64,000 nucleotides of DNA, from NCBI RefSeq assembly GCF_963678635.1, contig NC_087065.1, positions 25,689,254 through 25,753,253 of the forward strand. Direction: 5' to 3'. Shown here in pieces: positions 1 to 12,100 of this stretch. Under the pieces are notes generated by a model that saw only the letters and a program-made list of their open reading frames with translations, made no database searches and had not been told where the DNA came from. Source of the DNA: Symsagittifera roscoffensis. Taxonomy: Eukaryota > Xenacoelomorpha > Acoela > Convolutidae. Positions within the stretch are counted from its first letter, which is position 1, and each line of letters begins with the position of its first letter. The translations under genes were made by a program, and so were the position numbers.

Positions 1-2880
1 GCATATTGAAATCTTTCTTTCCTTGCTTCTAATGAAATGTTTGGACAATGCTTGAGGAAGCTAACCAGGTCGCAATAATTGAACTTGGTAAATTTAAAAC
101 CATTTTAATGAACCCTTCAAAAATGGAATTAGCTTCAAGTTCGCCTTTTTACCGTTTTATCGCGCAATTCGAGCCCAGAAATCTGCTGGAGGAAAAACAC
201 TGACTAGTACATCTTTTGTACTTGCCTTCGAACTGAAAGTTAGCTTTTTTGCAAACGCATTCATTTATTTTAACAACATATTTCATCATAAAATTCCTCA
301 CTTTCACTGTACAGGAAATAAAATGTTAATTTAACATCGTCTGCAACCAATTTACCCGAGCGCAGCAGTAATTCAATTCAATAAAAGACTTATGGCTGGA
401 TATTTTTTAATAAAAAATATACTACTAGTACCACGGCCCAGTCCAGTGTGATCCAAAAGCTATCTCTAAACAAAGTCGTAAACTAAACTACTTGATTGAA
501 ATGGTTGAGAGTATTGTAGGCAGCAACTATTTGACCCTGTTTTCTTTTGCCTGAATTAGGTTGAGAGTACTTTTGAGCAGAAATTTCGACCTGCTACCGT
601 GCTGGGATAGAGTATTGAAAGATCATAAAGTATTCCCATATGTCACTTTTCAAGTGGCCGTAAATTTTAAAACTACATGGAATTAGGTTCATTCTTCACA
701 ACTTAAGACTTATGACATCTGGATCATATGTGACATAGACGCCAGTCTTTTAAAGCAACGAAAAAATCTCTCCTTTTCAAATGCTCTCGAGCAACTAGGA
801 TCTGACCAAAATTTTTGTGGATAAAATTATTGATTAACGACGTTGCTTTAACTTGATGACAAACTTTAGAAAACTAATCAGTAGCACAGAATGTTTTGAC
901 CACCGTCACCTTTCCAAAATAAAATTTTCTTTCATTAAGAGTCCAAACTGTGCACTGGATAGGCGCAGAATTTTGTGTCTGTATGTTCCTGGATTCAATG
1001 TTTTAGGTATTTGTTTGTGGAATCCAAAACAGCAGAGAAGATCAAGAACAGTAGCAATCTTGCGGATTCCGCGACACATCTGATTTTGGCCTGTCGTGGA
1101 ATCCGCTTACAATGCACAGAATGCACAGTTTGGCCTCGTAATGTTGCTTTTTAAATGACCTTTCATCATTCCACTTACAATAAGCAAGCGATATCAAACA
1201 GGAATTTAGACTTTTTTCCGGTTAAAAACTTGCTTAACCAAGTCAGTTGAGTCTTTAATAGCTTGGCTTACAAAAAAAATCAAACATAGTAGCTTCTAGG
1301 GCATTCTTACGACTACACCTGGGATGGCAAAGGTTAAGATTTGAGTCTGGCCAGGACCAATTTTGTTCAACGTGAAAATTTCAGTTCAGAAATGTCGCCC
1401 TTTGTTTGTCCATTTAGTGTCGGCTCATTTGCAACATCACGGATTTTTTGTGCTGTGAGCAATTTTCATGGTAACTACAATATTTGTAAACGTTTCTTGT
1501 GTTTTGTAAATGAACTGAATCTCATTTTTACCTTTTATTTTTCTTTTTTTCTCAATTGTTTACACTATGTTTCTTCGGATTTTCGTGCCGTTTGAGAAAG
1601 GAACTTTTCATATTCTTTGGTATGTTTCCCGAAGGTAAAAACTGAGAAATTTAGAGTTTTTATAAGTTTTTTTTGTTTTCGGTCGAACAAGATTTTATCC
1701 AGTGTTTGCAGCTTAATTTCTGCTCGATGTTCTTAAGACGATTTTAACGCCGGCTATTTTGTTTACGAACGTGTTTACCTTCAATAGAACATCATTACAG
1801 ACTCAATTTTGAACATTTTCTATTGATAGCCTGCATTTCTGTTTGTAAGGTATCGCAAATGGTGCATCGCCTCTTTGTAAAATAACTTTCGGAAATAATT
1901 GAACAAAAATCTCCATTTATCACTTGTAGTAGAAGGTTGAAAAGTTTGCGTGCATTTTTTGGTTTTTGATCAATTTATCGCCCCAGATATGGAAATATAG
2001 TAACAAGTTTGATACGATTAGCTACATTGTATAGTCTTTTGATTGCTACTCTTTCAGAGAACACATAAACTGAGCATGAGCTTCAGCCTTGCGGTATCAT
2101 AAAAGATATAATTTGAGTCCTTGCGTTATCATAAAAAGATTTAATTTAAGTTTCGTGCACAATCTGAACCTCATTGCTTTTTGTTTATTCGTGATCATCA
2201 GTCAGATTGAAACCATTGCTTGTGATTAGCTACGCAATTAGCTGATTGGGTGATATATTGGTAGCTCCGTAGAAACATTGATGATCTGCTAGGCAGTTGT
2301 GAGGTTATTTAAGTGTTATTTACAATGAAATTTTGTATTTTTTTTTGCCTGAAGACAATGTATATAATTGAGCAATAAACACGACTTGAGAAAAATCTGT
2401 TAACATTTCACTGATGCTTTAATTGCTTAAAAATAGCTTTTTTTGTTTCGAAAACATTTCTAATAAGCTCTTCCCGATTTTTTCTTCTACAATTTTTTTC
2501 AACTCAAAACTATTAGGTAATTGAAGGTAAAATAACGGATTTAAAAAAGCTCCGCGTGATTTTCCTCAAACACTTTTGATTTTTCTACCAACTGAAAAGA
2601 CGAAATTTGATGCTTCAGGTTAATTAAGCCGCGTAAATTTTCCAAATTTTATTAGCGTTACGCGTGTGCGACGAATTAATCCAGTCCAAAAAATTAGCTT
2701 AATCAAACTAAGGCAACTGAGTTGACCCATATATTGCGGTACTGGACGCAAAATTTATCAGTTTGACCTTTGCAATCCATTTTGGGAAAAGTTATAATAA
2801 AAGTTGAAAAAAAAATAAAACATTTTTTTTCAACCTATTTTTAATTCCTTAGCCAAAAATTATATCAAAAATTTTTAAAA
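1..2880. other. AT-rich non-coding DNA
   Basis: I see no convincing gene here. Open frames are short, AT-rich and without recognisable motifs. Around 1,100-1,160 a stretch containing CACAGTTTGGCC resembles sequence near 62,850 that flanks an R1 repeat, so it may be an old repeat edge. A short imperfect duplication (a CTTGCG-TATCATAAAA unit) lies at about 2,090-2,150. Confidence 0.6.
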
Positions 2881-2889
2881 AGCAGACGT

Positions 2890-3412
2890 GACAAATTGTA
2901 AGGCGTTTAAAAGGCGTTAAATTTATTATGAAAGGCGCTTTTAAACACTTTTAGGAAAATTTTTGGAAAATCGCGCTCCCTGTTAAAATTAGTATATATT
3001 GGCGCCAAAGGTGCCTTTAAAAAAAATTGGGGTCCGTCACCAAAAATGGATAACTCAAAATAGTACAAAGGGGGGAACCCTTTATTTAGCAGGGGTCAAA
3101 TTCCGTCCGCCACCCCCCCCCCCCCTCTATTTTCTGAAAGCGCCGTTGGTGCCAATTTTCAATATGTACCAATTTTAAGGGGGAGCGGGCCAAAAAAAGT
3201 TTGGTCAAAATTTTCCAAAAAAGGCCTAAAAAGCTCATTTGGCCTGTTTCTTCAAAACTTTGCCTGCGGCGTGGATTATTTGCTCAAAATAGGGTTTTTA
3301 TAGTGATTCCGGAGGATAACTCAGAACATCAGTTTGGTCCACCTAAAAAGATCGACAGTAGTTTCATTTGTTTAACCCCCCCCCCCTCAAGAAAATCCTC
3401 GATCCGCCTTTG
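2890..3412. mobile_element. Composite of two hAT-like MITE fragments
   Basis: The right end (about 3,380-3,412) reads, on the minus strand, as GGCGGATCGAGGATTTTC followed by a G-tract. This matches the terminal inverted repeat of the better preserved copies at 58.6 and 59.0 kb. The interior carries the family's GCGCCAAAGG and GGATAACTCAAAATAGTAC motifs in forward orientation (about 2,995-3,070). A second, inverted-looking copy of the same motifs follows (about 3,130-3,180). C-tracts at 3,113-3,126 and 3,376-3,386 separate the parts. I read it as one copy inserted in or fused to another. I could not fix the left end or find a target duplication. Confidence 0.6.
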
Positions 3413-4761
3413 ATTTGAATTATCACTTAGTGAAGTCAATAGCGAGCGCACATTGGCAATCACTCATGAATTAGCGCTGTTCAGCAACTTTCAATTCAAA
3501 TCAATTTTACGGAAATTGATTGAAAGCGTTATAAAAATTCAGGGAGTTCAGGGAGTCAAATTCAAAATATGGTAGAACAATGGTGCGAACCAGATTTCGT
3601 TCCAACGCAGATTTTGTTCATTTTAATAATTGAACTATGTTTTAAGCATTCTTTTTCCCATTTACCAATTTAGCCTGACTGCAAAAAAAGTTTAACCGGA
3701 CAGCAGTGAGTTTCTATTGTCAAATGAACGCCCTGTTGAAAACTACAAAGTTTTCCTGATCTTTGTTTGAGAATTTTATGAAAGCTACTCAAGGTGCAGA
3801 CAAGCCTCATACAAATATTTAGAATAGCCTTGGGGACATTGAATGAGATTGAACCAGATGAAAGCCTTGGATGTGAGGTGATGCGGGAAAAATTGATTTG
3901 CGGGTCACCTAAGTGACAAAATGTGGGACACTAAGTGACAGCTAACTCATTCTACTAATGTACAGGCTAATAGCTTGGGGGCGCCTTCTTCCGCAAAGGC
4001 CCCGTCACCTGTCGATTGCAGGAGAAGCTGCTCAAACAGTGCAATTGCAATAAACTGTTCAGTTGATTCTACCAGCCGATGGGGCGCAAATTCGAAATCT
4101 TTTTTCTACTTGTTATTCTCAGTCAGATTTTGACCTCAATTTGAGACAAGGTTCAAATTACCCAAACTTTTTAAGGAAGCATTTCATTTTTGAAGATCTA
4201 TTATCAATAAAAATTAGATTTAGAGCTGCTCAAAGAAGTTCGGTAAAATTTAGTTGAAACCATGCAAAAAACAATGGAGATTTTTCTGTTTAATGCTCAC
4301 TTTTTCCACTTATATGATGGCTGCATGGCGCCTCTGGTAAAAACATGTTAACCGGCTGAAGATGATTCAATAAAAACAAAAGAATCCTGAAAAATAGCGA
4401 TTGTACCCTGCGGACTTAGTAGACAACAATGATTTGAATGCAGTTACATCAAACTTGACATAAAACAAAAAAGATACACATTCAGTTCTTTTCCTCTGGA
4501 ATTTTATATCTCATCAAAGGATTTTAGTCTTTTATATTCGTCTGCGTAACTCTTATTTAATTATCCACCATTTTTTCAGACTTAGTTATCAGACAGTTTT
4601 GAGTGTAGAAAAATACAAGTCAAGATAAAGATACTTTTGCTCCGGAAGAAAAAAATGAAACAATGATTTAAATCCATTTAACTTTGAAGTTGTTGACGTG
4701 CCTCATTGCATGAAAAACTAAATTTGAAGACGCCATTTGAAATCGCAGCTCATCGCGAAGG
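3413..4761. other. Non-coding DNA, one weak GC-rich spot
   Basis: No gene is supported. A GC-richer patch at about 3,960-4,045 has an open minus-strand reading of roughly 28 codons next to possible splice signals. It is too short to call an exon. Confidence 0.5.
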
Positions 4762-5118
4762 CAGGCGCGGATCTAGAAATTTTTTCAAAAAATTTCAAAA
4801 ATGTTGTCGACCAAATTGATTTTCTGAGCTCTGCCGAATCCTAATGAAGACCTCATTTTGATCAATTTTTTAGGCAATTTTTGGTGTTTTTAGGCACTTT
4901 TTGGAAAATGTTGACCAAAAAATCGCGCTTTCTCGGCGCGCGCTCGTCCCTCAAAATTAGTATGCATTGGCGCCAAAGGCGCTCTTAGAAAAAGTTTCAG
5001 CGTCCGTCAGGCAACAATTGATATCTCAAAATAGTAAATAGGGGGGATCCTTTGGGTCGGCAGAGGGTCGAATTCCTGAGGGAGAAGCGTCTTTATTTCC
5101 CCCTCCTAAATCCGCTGG
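4762..5118. mobile_element. Non-autonomous hAT-like MITE
   Basis: The left end is CAGGCGCGGATCTAG. The right end read on the minus strand is CCAGCGGATTTAGGAGGGGG. Both are variants of the same terminal inverted repeat. The interior has the shared GCGCCAAAGGCGC and TATCTCAAAATAGTA motifs and no open frame that could encode a transposase. Both flanks contain GCGAAG, a possible decayed 8-bp target duplication, but the match is imperfect. Length is about 357 bp. Confidence 0.7.
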
Positions 5119-5919
5119 TTTGCGAAGACAAATTCGTTTTCAAACGAATGGTAATTCTATGATTCTATTGATTCTTAAGTGTTGAGTGATTATTTTTATT
5201 ACACCAAAAATTTTAAGGAGTACCATTTTAAATACTATAGTGACATGAAATAACCTTTTATCAATTGAAAAAATCATGCAGACTAACCAGTCTAATTAAG
5301 TTTCGAATTAGTTCTGTAATTCAATACAAAAACATGAATTTGTCCTTAAAGCTGCCTTCTGTTCAATGTACTTTTACTTTTTATTTCATATAATATATCA
5401 TTGTTACAAATATCGTTCCGACTTTTGAAAAAAAGTTTTGATTATTTGAGCTCGTGATGTTTTCTGAATGGAGAAAAACTTCGACTTTTTAATTAGTCAT
5501 TTTTTATGGGATTTTGAATTCCACCTGAAAGATATTGATTTTCTGAGCTCAAATTTAAATACTTCACATGAGACCATTTTTCATAAAATACATACGGGTT
5601 TGGTTTTGCCCTATATTGTCTATTGTTTTTCAAATTGAGGATTGACGCGCAATATTTTTCATCCTACTAAAATGTTAGCGAAAAATTGAATCATTTCACA
5701 TTGAGAGGCATGCAATTTGTTTTTGTAAACTCAAATTATATCACTTAGAGTTTACACAGCGTTTTAGGGGATAAAATTAGGTGATAAAAATGGAAAAACG
5801 TCTTTTTTTTGGTTTTTGTTGTTTAACAATTTCTCAATCAAACATTTTCATCAACGTTAACAGGTTATCGTATTGGTTAGGGCAATTTTTTTCATTGTTC
5901 CGAGTTTAGATACAAAAGT
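5119..5919. other. Non-coding DNA with faint R1 similarity
   Basis: No gene is seen. The stretch at about 5,460-5,560 (AACTTCGACTTTTTAA and ATTTTCTGAGCTCAAATTT) resembles the middle of repeat R1, so this is probably an older, more decayed copy. Confidence 0.45.
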
Positions 5920-7085
5920 AACGGAATATTTGTGCTCGGGGTGGGTTTATTTCATCAGACAAATTTTAAATTTTGCCATTTTGGCCAACTGTGGACAATT
6001 AAAGCGCGATATATTTCGCGCTATTAATGCGTAAGCGGAGATTTAATCCGTCTTAGAAATCGTTCTAAATTGGTTGAAAGAAGCCTATTTACCATAATTG
6101 ATTTGTTACATGGAGCGAAATTTATCATTTTGTTTTAAATTGTGTTTGGGGGGATGGATTTTTCATAAAAAACTCAAATAAAGGAAAAAAAATTTTCATT
6201 TTAATCTATCAAATTAATTTTTTTAATATTAATACTGCTCCATAAACCTTAAAAGGCAACCGGAACATTCAGGGCTTCACCCTGATACAAACAGTCTTGT
6301 TACAACTAAAGAACAAAAAATCTATCTCAAGAATCTTTCGTTATTATCAATAAGCAGAGCGGCTTATCCGAAATAAGCAGAGCGGAGTGTTCGGAGTGTT
6401 TTTTCTCCAGACAAATTTCTTTTATAAAACTATCTTTTTACGGGGTTTTGAAAGGTATTATTGTTCTGCGCTCAAATTTAAGAAAATATTTAACCTATGA
6501 TGAGTTTTGTAATACTATGTGGGCTTACAGACTGTCAATTTGGCCGAATTGGTGACAATTAACGCGGCAAAATTAACTCGTGAGCGGAGATTTAATCCGT
6601 CTCCAAAATTGTTCCAAATTGAACTGAGGCATGCTATTTAGTAGATTTAATACGGAGTGCGATCAAAAAGTCTTTTAGTTCATACTCGTGAAAAATAGAC
6701 AAATTTAATAATTAACCTCAATCCGAGAATCGAAAGCAAACTTAAGAAATAGTAAATAAATAATTATTTATTTCATAGGTTTGTTTTCTGTTCTCGATTC
6801 TGATCGGATTTTATAGTAATTGTCCACTAAAACTTGTCCTTTTTATGACTTTCATTTTTTTTGCAACATAACTATTTAATACCTTGCTATATGTGAAGAA
6901 TATCCCTTTTTACTTAACATACAGTGTGGGGATGATTTTTGAAAAATCTCGAAAAAAATATAACTTTTTCAATTTTTTTTCTGAAAATCGTATTCATTTT
7001 TATAAAGAGAATTACCCCATTGACTTTGAAATACAGTCGGAACTTCACGGCTTCGCACTGATACGAACAGTCTCGTCTTTTGAAT
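5920..7085 (+). repeat. Dispersed repeat R1, two adjacent copies
   Basis: Copy one (about 5,920-6,300) begins with TTTGTGCTCGGGGTGGG and CAGACAAATTTTAAA. It continues through TTGGCCAACTGTGGACAATT and GCGGAGATTTAATCCGTC, and ends near CGGAACATTCAGGGCTTC. Copy two (about 6,390-7,085) repeats the same series in the same order, ending in CAGTCGGAACTTCACGGC. Matching series occur at 17.5, 19.0-19.5, 45.0, 51.4 and 62.6 kb, and in reverse near 52.4 and 54.4 kb. No coding frame, terminal inverted repeat or LTR is evident, so the class is unknown. Confidence 0.6.
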
Positions 7086-8130
7086 TTTCATTACCAATAA
7101 CCTAGAAAACAACCTATCTGAATTTGTAAATCGATCAAATGTGTTTATTCACAATTAATACACAAAACAGCCTGCCTGAAAAACTGAATAAAAATGCAAT
7201 GTCTCATCTGCTTTTGTTTTTTTTATCTTTGATCTTTCTAGTACATTTTCTGCAACCTTTCCCAAGTTTTTTTCATAGTTGGGGCGGTCTTTTGGCCCGT
7301 AGTCTGGTGTAATAATGTCCCTGCGGTCATTAAATGCAGATGGGACTTTCATTAATATGTTTTCTGCTTTTACGTCAGTTGCAAACTACATCCAAACTGA
7401 AAATCATCCATCTTAATTAAAAGAAGAATATACGGAGGGCATCTAATAAAGTAATGATCAGTCTTATAAAAACCTCAGCTTTTTTTTAGCCCATTTTGAT
7501 TTAATGAATAGTCAGTCGAAGCGTGCAAATTTTCTAGAACTTAATAGTTTTCAATGAACTTTTTATCGATATCAAACTTTGAACAAAAAAATGTTTAGCT
7601 GTCTGTCAGCGTCTGATGATTCAATTCTAAGAGTTGATCGGAGCTAATTCAGCAGTGTTTTTTTTTGTTGTTTTTTCACAAATGAATCAATCAAATACAA
7701 CGCGTAAAATTTATTGTTGTGGACTCTCATTTCAGGGTCATCGATAACGAAATTGTTGTCATCATTGATGCAACTAAATCAGCAACAAAATTTGATCAAA
7801 GTTTCACCCCACATACTTTGAAGATGATCCAATTTGAAACAATTGTAGCATCCAGCGTAGAAATCTTGCATATTTGAAAGTCTGTGGTGCACTGGTCATA
7901 AAAAACTCGATATGCATTTAAAAATTGTTTAATTGCAGGCACTAAAATACTTGCACTAAGAAACTTGTTTAAAAACGTATGCACTAAAAGACTTGGACAA
8001 AAAAAGAATCAGCTCGACATTGAGCCTGGTTTTTTGTTGGTTCGTTTCATGTAGGTTCATCATCGCATGTAATTGAATATAATCTGACTCATCAATCAGC
8101 TACCTTGAAAAATCAACAAAACAGAAATGG
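7086..8130. other. Non-coding DNA
   Basis: Nothing supportable is seen. Open frames here are AT-biased and lack motifs. On the minus strand a fair splice donor (TTCAAG then GTAGCT) occurs near 8,105, with no convincing exon attached. Confidence 0.5.
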
Positions 8131-8213
8131 TTGTTCCTACGACGAGATGTTGCTGCAGCAATGATTGTTGCGCAGCGCAGCGTCATCTCAACTTTGGTCG
8201 CGAGTGGTTTTAG

Positions 8214-8359
8214 GACAAAAAACTGCGATGCGCAACAGGCGCAGCCCGGCGTGCAGCGTGATAGAAGCCATCAAACTGGAGATGACAATGACAAGGCAGG
8301 TGCGGACCGACATGCACCGGCAGAACCAGAGCTACCGTCGCGACGATTGTTTTAAATGA
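8214..8359 (+). CDS. Probable 3'-terminal exon, unknown protein
   Basis: An isolated GC-rich island in AT-rich DNA. Reading from the possible acceptor GGTTTTAG just before 8,214, the frame stays open for about 48 codons and ends at TGA (8,357-8,359). Within it the third codon position is strongly G/C, unlike the surrounding DNA, which is what one expects of a real exon. The peptide is basic and polar, passes through SVIEAIKLEM and RQVRTDMHRQNQ, and ends RRDDCFK. I do not recognise a family and there is no membrane segment. A second plus frame across the same island (8,131-8,355) is also open but shows weaker codon bias. The gene's other exons would lie upstream; I could not find them. The acceptor is the weakest part of the call. 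Confidence 0.45.
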
Positions 8360-8689
8360 TTGTTTTCTAGCTTTCTATTTATTGGGGTGAAAAAATTGCT
8401 CATACTTCACATTGGAACCTTATGTAGGCATTCTCGTGGTTGTCCTGTATATGCTCAACAAATACGTTGGTCTAGCTAATAGCAGATTGAAAACACATAT
8501 ATACCGGATTGTTTTGCTAATGGAACCTTTTCTTAAAGTTTTGTACGCAAAACGACCCCCAAAATTTCATTTCATGCTCTAGTTTCAAGACAAGTGGTAA
8601 GTGTTTTTGTCATTTAAATGTCTTGTTTATTTAACCTACTGTTGTTTTAACTAAGTGATTTATTTCCCGTGAAAAGCGCAGTGCATCCG

Positions 8690-8912
8690 AATCCAGACTC
8701 AAATAGCATAGTCGCGCCGAGAGTTTCAGTTGGAAAGCTTGGGCTTATAGTGGCAAATGTGGCGCCGTGGATTGCGAAAATGTGCATGTAGCAAAAATTG
8801 GTCAAGAAAGTCTGGAAAGTCGCGAGAGTCTGTACATATAGTCGTCACGAAAGTCTGGACACAAAGTGACGAGTGTGTAGGAAATGTATGTCCAGACATC
8901 GCGACTATGTGT
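8690..8912. repeat. Degenerate GTCGCGAAAGTCTGGA-type repeat
   Basis: Irregularly spaced variants of GTCGCGAAAGTCTGGA occur here (for example GTCAAGAAAGTCTGGA, GTCACGAAAGTCTGGA, GTCGCGAGAGTCTG). The series continues beyond the Gypsy insertion at 15,063 with TTTCGCGACATTATGTCCAG. Similar units recur near 61,960-62,330. It looks like an old, diverged simple or satellite-like repeat that served as the Gypsy target. Confidence 0.45.
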
Positions 8913-9116
8913 TGTCATAGTATCTAAATTTAGTTCATGTTTCAATTCGAGTTGTGTTATCTATTTTAATCATCTGTCTGGCGCTAACCGGTATTTAACC
9001 TTCGGAGTGTCTGTCACCTTCGGATGACAGCTATGCTATTGTCTCCGACTAACTTTCTGAAATACGGTTGCTTAACAAACGGAATTTAATTAACACTTCG
9101 AAACCGTCTTTTCACA
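8913..9116 (+). repeat. 5' LTR of the Gypsy element
   Basis: 204 bp, starting TG and ending CA. It matches the 3' LTR at 14,859-15,062 apart from one A/T difference near its start. Short for a Gypsy LTR. The plus-strand reading frame of gag stays open through its last ~48 bases without an ATG. Confidence 0.95.
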
Positions 9117-9132
9117 AGGCGCAGCCAACAGG
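9117..9132 (+). promoter_or_regulatory. Candidate tRNA primer binding site
   Basis: Directly after the 5' LTR the sequence is AGGCGCAGCCAAC. The GGCGCAG core resembles the primer sites of some insect Gypsy elements. The leading TGG expected opposite a tRNA CCA end is not clean, so this is tentative. Confidence 0.35.
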
Positions 9133-9199
9133 CCAAAGTGGGGGGAAAAACCCACTGGGAATTACATCGTTTTGGCCCTCGACGTTTGCAGAACCACCA

Positions 9200-12100
9200 A
9201 TGCTATGGGAGTTTTGGTTCAATCGATTTCAATGGGGGATGGTGGCAAAACACAGTTTAAATCCTAGGAATTTCTATTATGCCAGTACGTTAACTGCAGC
9301 GCAGATTACAGATTTACCAGAGGAGGTAGACGGGAAGAATCGCCTAGCTTCGGAACAAGTGCTTATCTCCAACTTGTACTTGTGCCTGGGGGAGAAAGGA
9401 CAGGATGAGCTGCATAAGAGAAAACCACATCTGGACTTATCTGCAACAAGGTATTCTCGAGTTATAGATACCATTGAATCCGAATTTAGAAAGGAACGAA
9501 ACGAAACGTACGAGACATTCCAACTCTTGGCACGGAAGCAACAAATAGGAGAATCGCTAGAACAGTTCCACTCAGTGTTGAGCGGGTTGGCCGCTAGATG
9601 TAATTTTGGAGCATTGGAGACCAGGATTTTGCGGGATGTGTTCATCGTCAACATGAACAATAGGGAGGCCCAAAACGAGTTATGCCGCTCGACGAAGACG
9701 CCAGAGGAGGTGTACCGTATTGCACTGTCATACGAACGCGGATATAAATATGCAAAGTCATACGGATCGATAACCGGGGGAGGAACCAGTGGAACTACCG
9801 GTGGAGCTGGAGCATTCCAAATCAAGACGGAACCAGTGGGGGCCATTCGAGGAGGTTACAGAAACAACAGATCGCGGGGCCGTGGATCATTCAGGGGGCG
9901 AGCAGGAATGAGAGGGGGTGGTCTCAGAAGATGCTATAACTGTGACCAACCAAATTTTACTCCGGAACATCTCACAACGTGTCCAGCGAAAAATGCAACG
10001 TGCAATTTCTGCAGAAAGACGGGACACTACGAGAGGACTTGTAGGGGGAAGCGAAATAATCAGGGAAGACCGGCAGTGGGACTGATCCAAAATCAGGAAG
10101 AGATGGAAACTACCGAGATAGGTGAAGCGGAGGATACATATTCTCAGCATGAGAATTCCGTCGGTTGGGTCAATACACCGGCCAAGAAGCAGCGATCGTG
10201 GGACTCGGATAGCTCAGGAGATTATGTCGTCATGGCAATCAGATCTCGGACGGAAACCGAGCTCAAAGTGGCCGGTGCACGACTGCCAATTAAAGTAAAT
10301 GGAAAACAAACGAACGTTTGGATAGACAGTGGATCACCGATTTCGATATTCACTATTGGAGAATTAAAACGAACGTTGGGTACCGCAGGCGTCAAGGTGA
10401 AGGCACCAGCACCGGAGGACGAGGAGTTCAGGGATTACGGAAACAACCCCCTACGACTACTAGGAACGATGGATGTACTGCTGGAAACGAACGGATGGGT
10501 GACCAACGCAAACATCAGAGTGATTGGAGGAAGCAGACCATCAATTATTGGAAGAGACCTAATGCCAAATCTTGGATTACAGATTGTGCAGAAGGCACCG
10601 GAGGGAAATGTGATGTCGGTAAAGAGCGACCAAGCCACAGCTGAAGCGACGGACGTGGAGGACTCACTAGACAACTGGCAGATAAATTTCAGTAAGCAGT
10701 TTGAAAACCTTTTTAACAGAGTCGGGAAAATTAAGAATTATAAGGTACACGCGGATTTTTTTGCAAAGTTAACACCAATTCAACAGAAAGGACGTAGGGT
10801 GCCAATCACATTGCAAGAAAAGGTTGATAAGGAAATTGATAAACTTTTGCGACAAGGACACATCGAAAAACTGACTGAATGCTCGGATAAATATTTTGTT
10901 TCTCCGATTGTAATAACGGTGAAAAAGGACGGATCGGTAAAATTAGCGCTAGAATCACGGGAGTTGAACAAGCAAGTCCACAAAAACAAATACCAAATGC
11001 CAAATATTGAGGAACTTATGGATACGGTAGGACAAACGATAAGCGAACGGAAACCGGGGGATGTATACTTTTCTACTATGGATCTTACGTACGCGTACGG
11101 TCAATTACCACTTAGTCCGGAAACGAGCGTTCAATGCAATTTTTCGCTAGTGGGAGGAAAATCAACGGGTACGTATCGATTTCGTACGGGGTTCTACGGT
11201 CTAACTACCATGCCGGCGGAATTTCAACGAGTAATGGATACGATTCTTTCGGAATTTCCGCAGGCACATGCATTTATTGATGACATATTGGTGGTCACCA
11301 AAGGCACGGAGATCGAGCATATCTCAACAGTCGAGAAAATTTTGCGGAAGCTGGATCGCGAGAATATGTCACTTAAACTCACAAAATGCCAATTTGCGCG
11401 GGGGGAATGTGAGTGGTTGGGGCACAAAATAACCCGTACGGGGATAACACCGCTTGTCCGAAAAACGGAACCGATCGAATCGCTGCAAGCGCCAAAAACG
11501 GTGTCACAACTTAAATCATTCATGGGCTCCATTCACAGCTTGCACAAATATCTTCCGGCGCTCGCGGAATCATCAGCGTCACTACGCCCATTATTAAGCC
11601 GGAAAAACGATTACATCTGGAGCGAGGAATGTCAAATATCATTCGAGAGTCTGAAAAAGCAAGTGGCCAATATAGTAGAACTTCGGCATTTTGATATACA
11701 CCGGGACACAAGAATTGTATGTGACGCTAGTCATAATGGGCTCGGAGCGGTTCTTGAGCAACTAAATGCCGACGGTTGGCGGCCGATATCATTCGCATCC
11801 CGGTATCTAAACGCAGCGGAGAAGAATTACTCAACGAATGAATTGGAAATGTTAGCAGTTGTGTGGGGGGCCGAATATTTCCGAAATTATGTACTGGGAA
11901 GGAAATTTTTAATAGTTACGGATCACAAGGCACTAGTGTCATTGCTAAATGGGAACAATAAAAAGAACAAAACAATGTTCAGCAGATTAACAAGATGGTT
12001 AGATCGCCTTATACCGTTCGATTTTCAAGTGGAACATAAACCCGGAGCAAAAATAGGACTCGCGGATTATCTCTCAAGGCACCCGAGCTTAGATCCTCAA

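Noticed and set aside
8131-8355. Alternative plus frame over the orphan exon, and a minus frame reading TVALVLPVHV that loosely recalls a K+ channel S6
   Set aside because: Codon bias favours the other plus frame. The S6 likeness covers only a few residues and lacks the rest of the motif.
9277-9846. 189-codon minus-strand frame inside the Gypsy gag
   Set aside because: Antisense shadow of a clear gag frame. No motif, and other minus frames across the element behave the same way.
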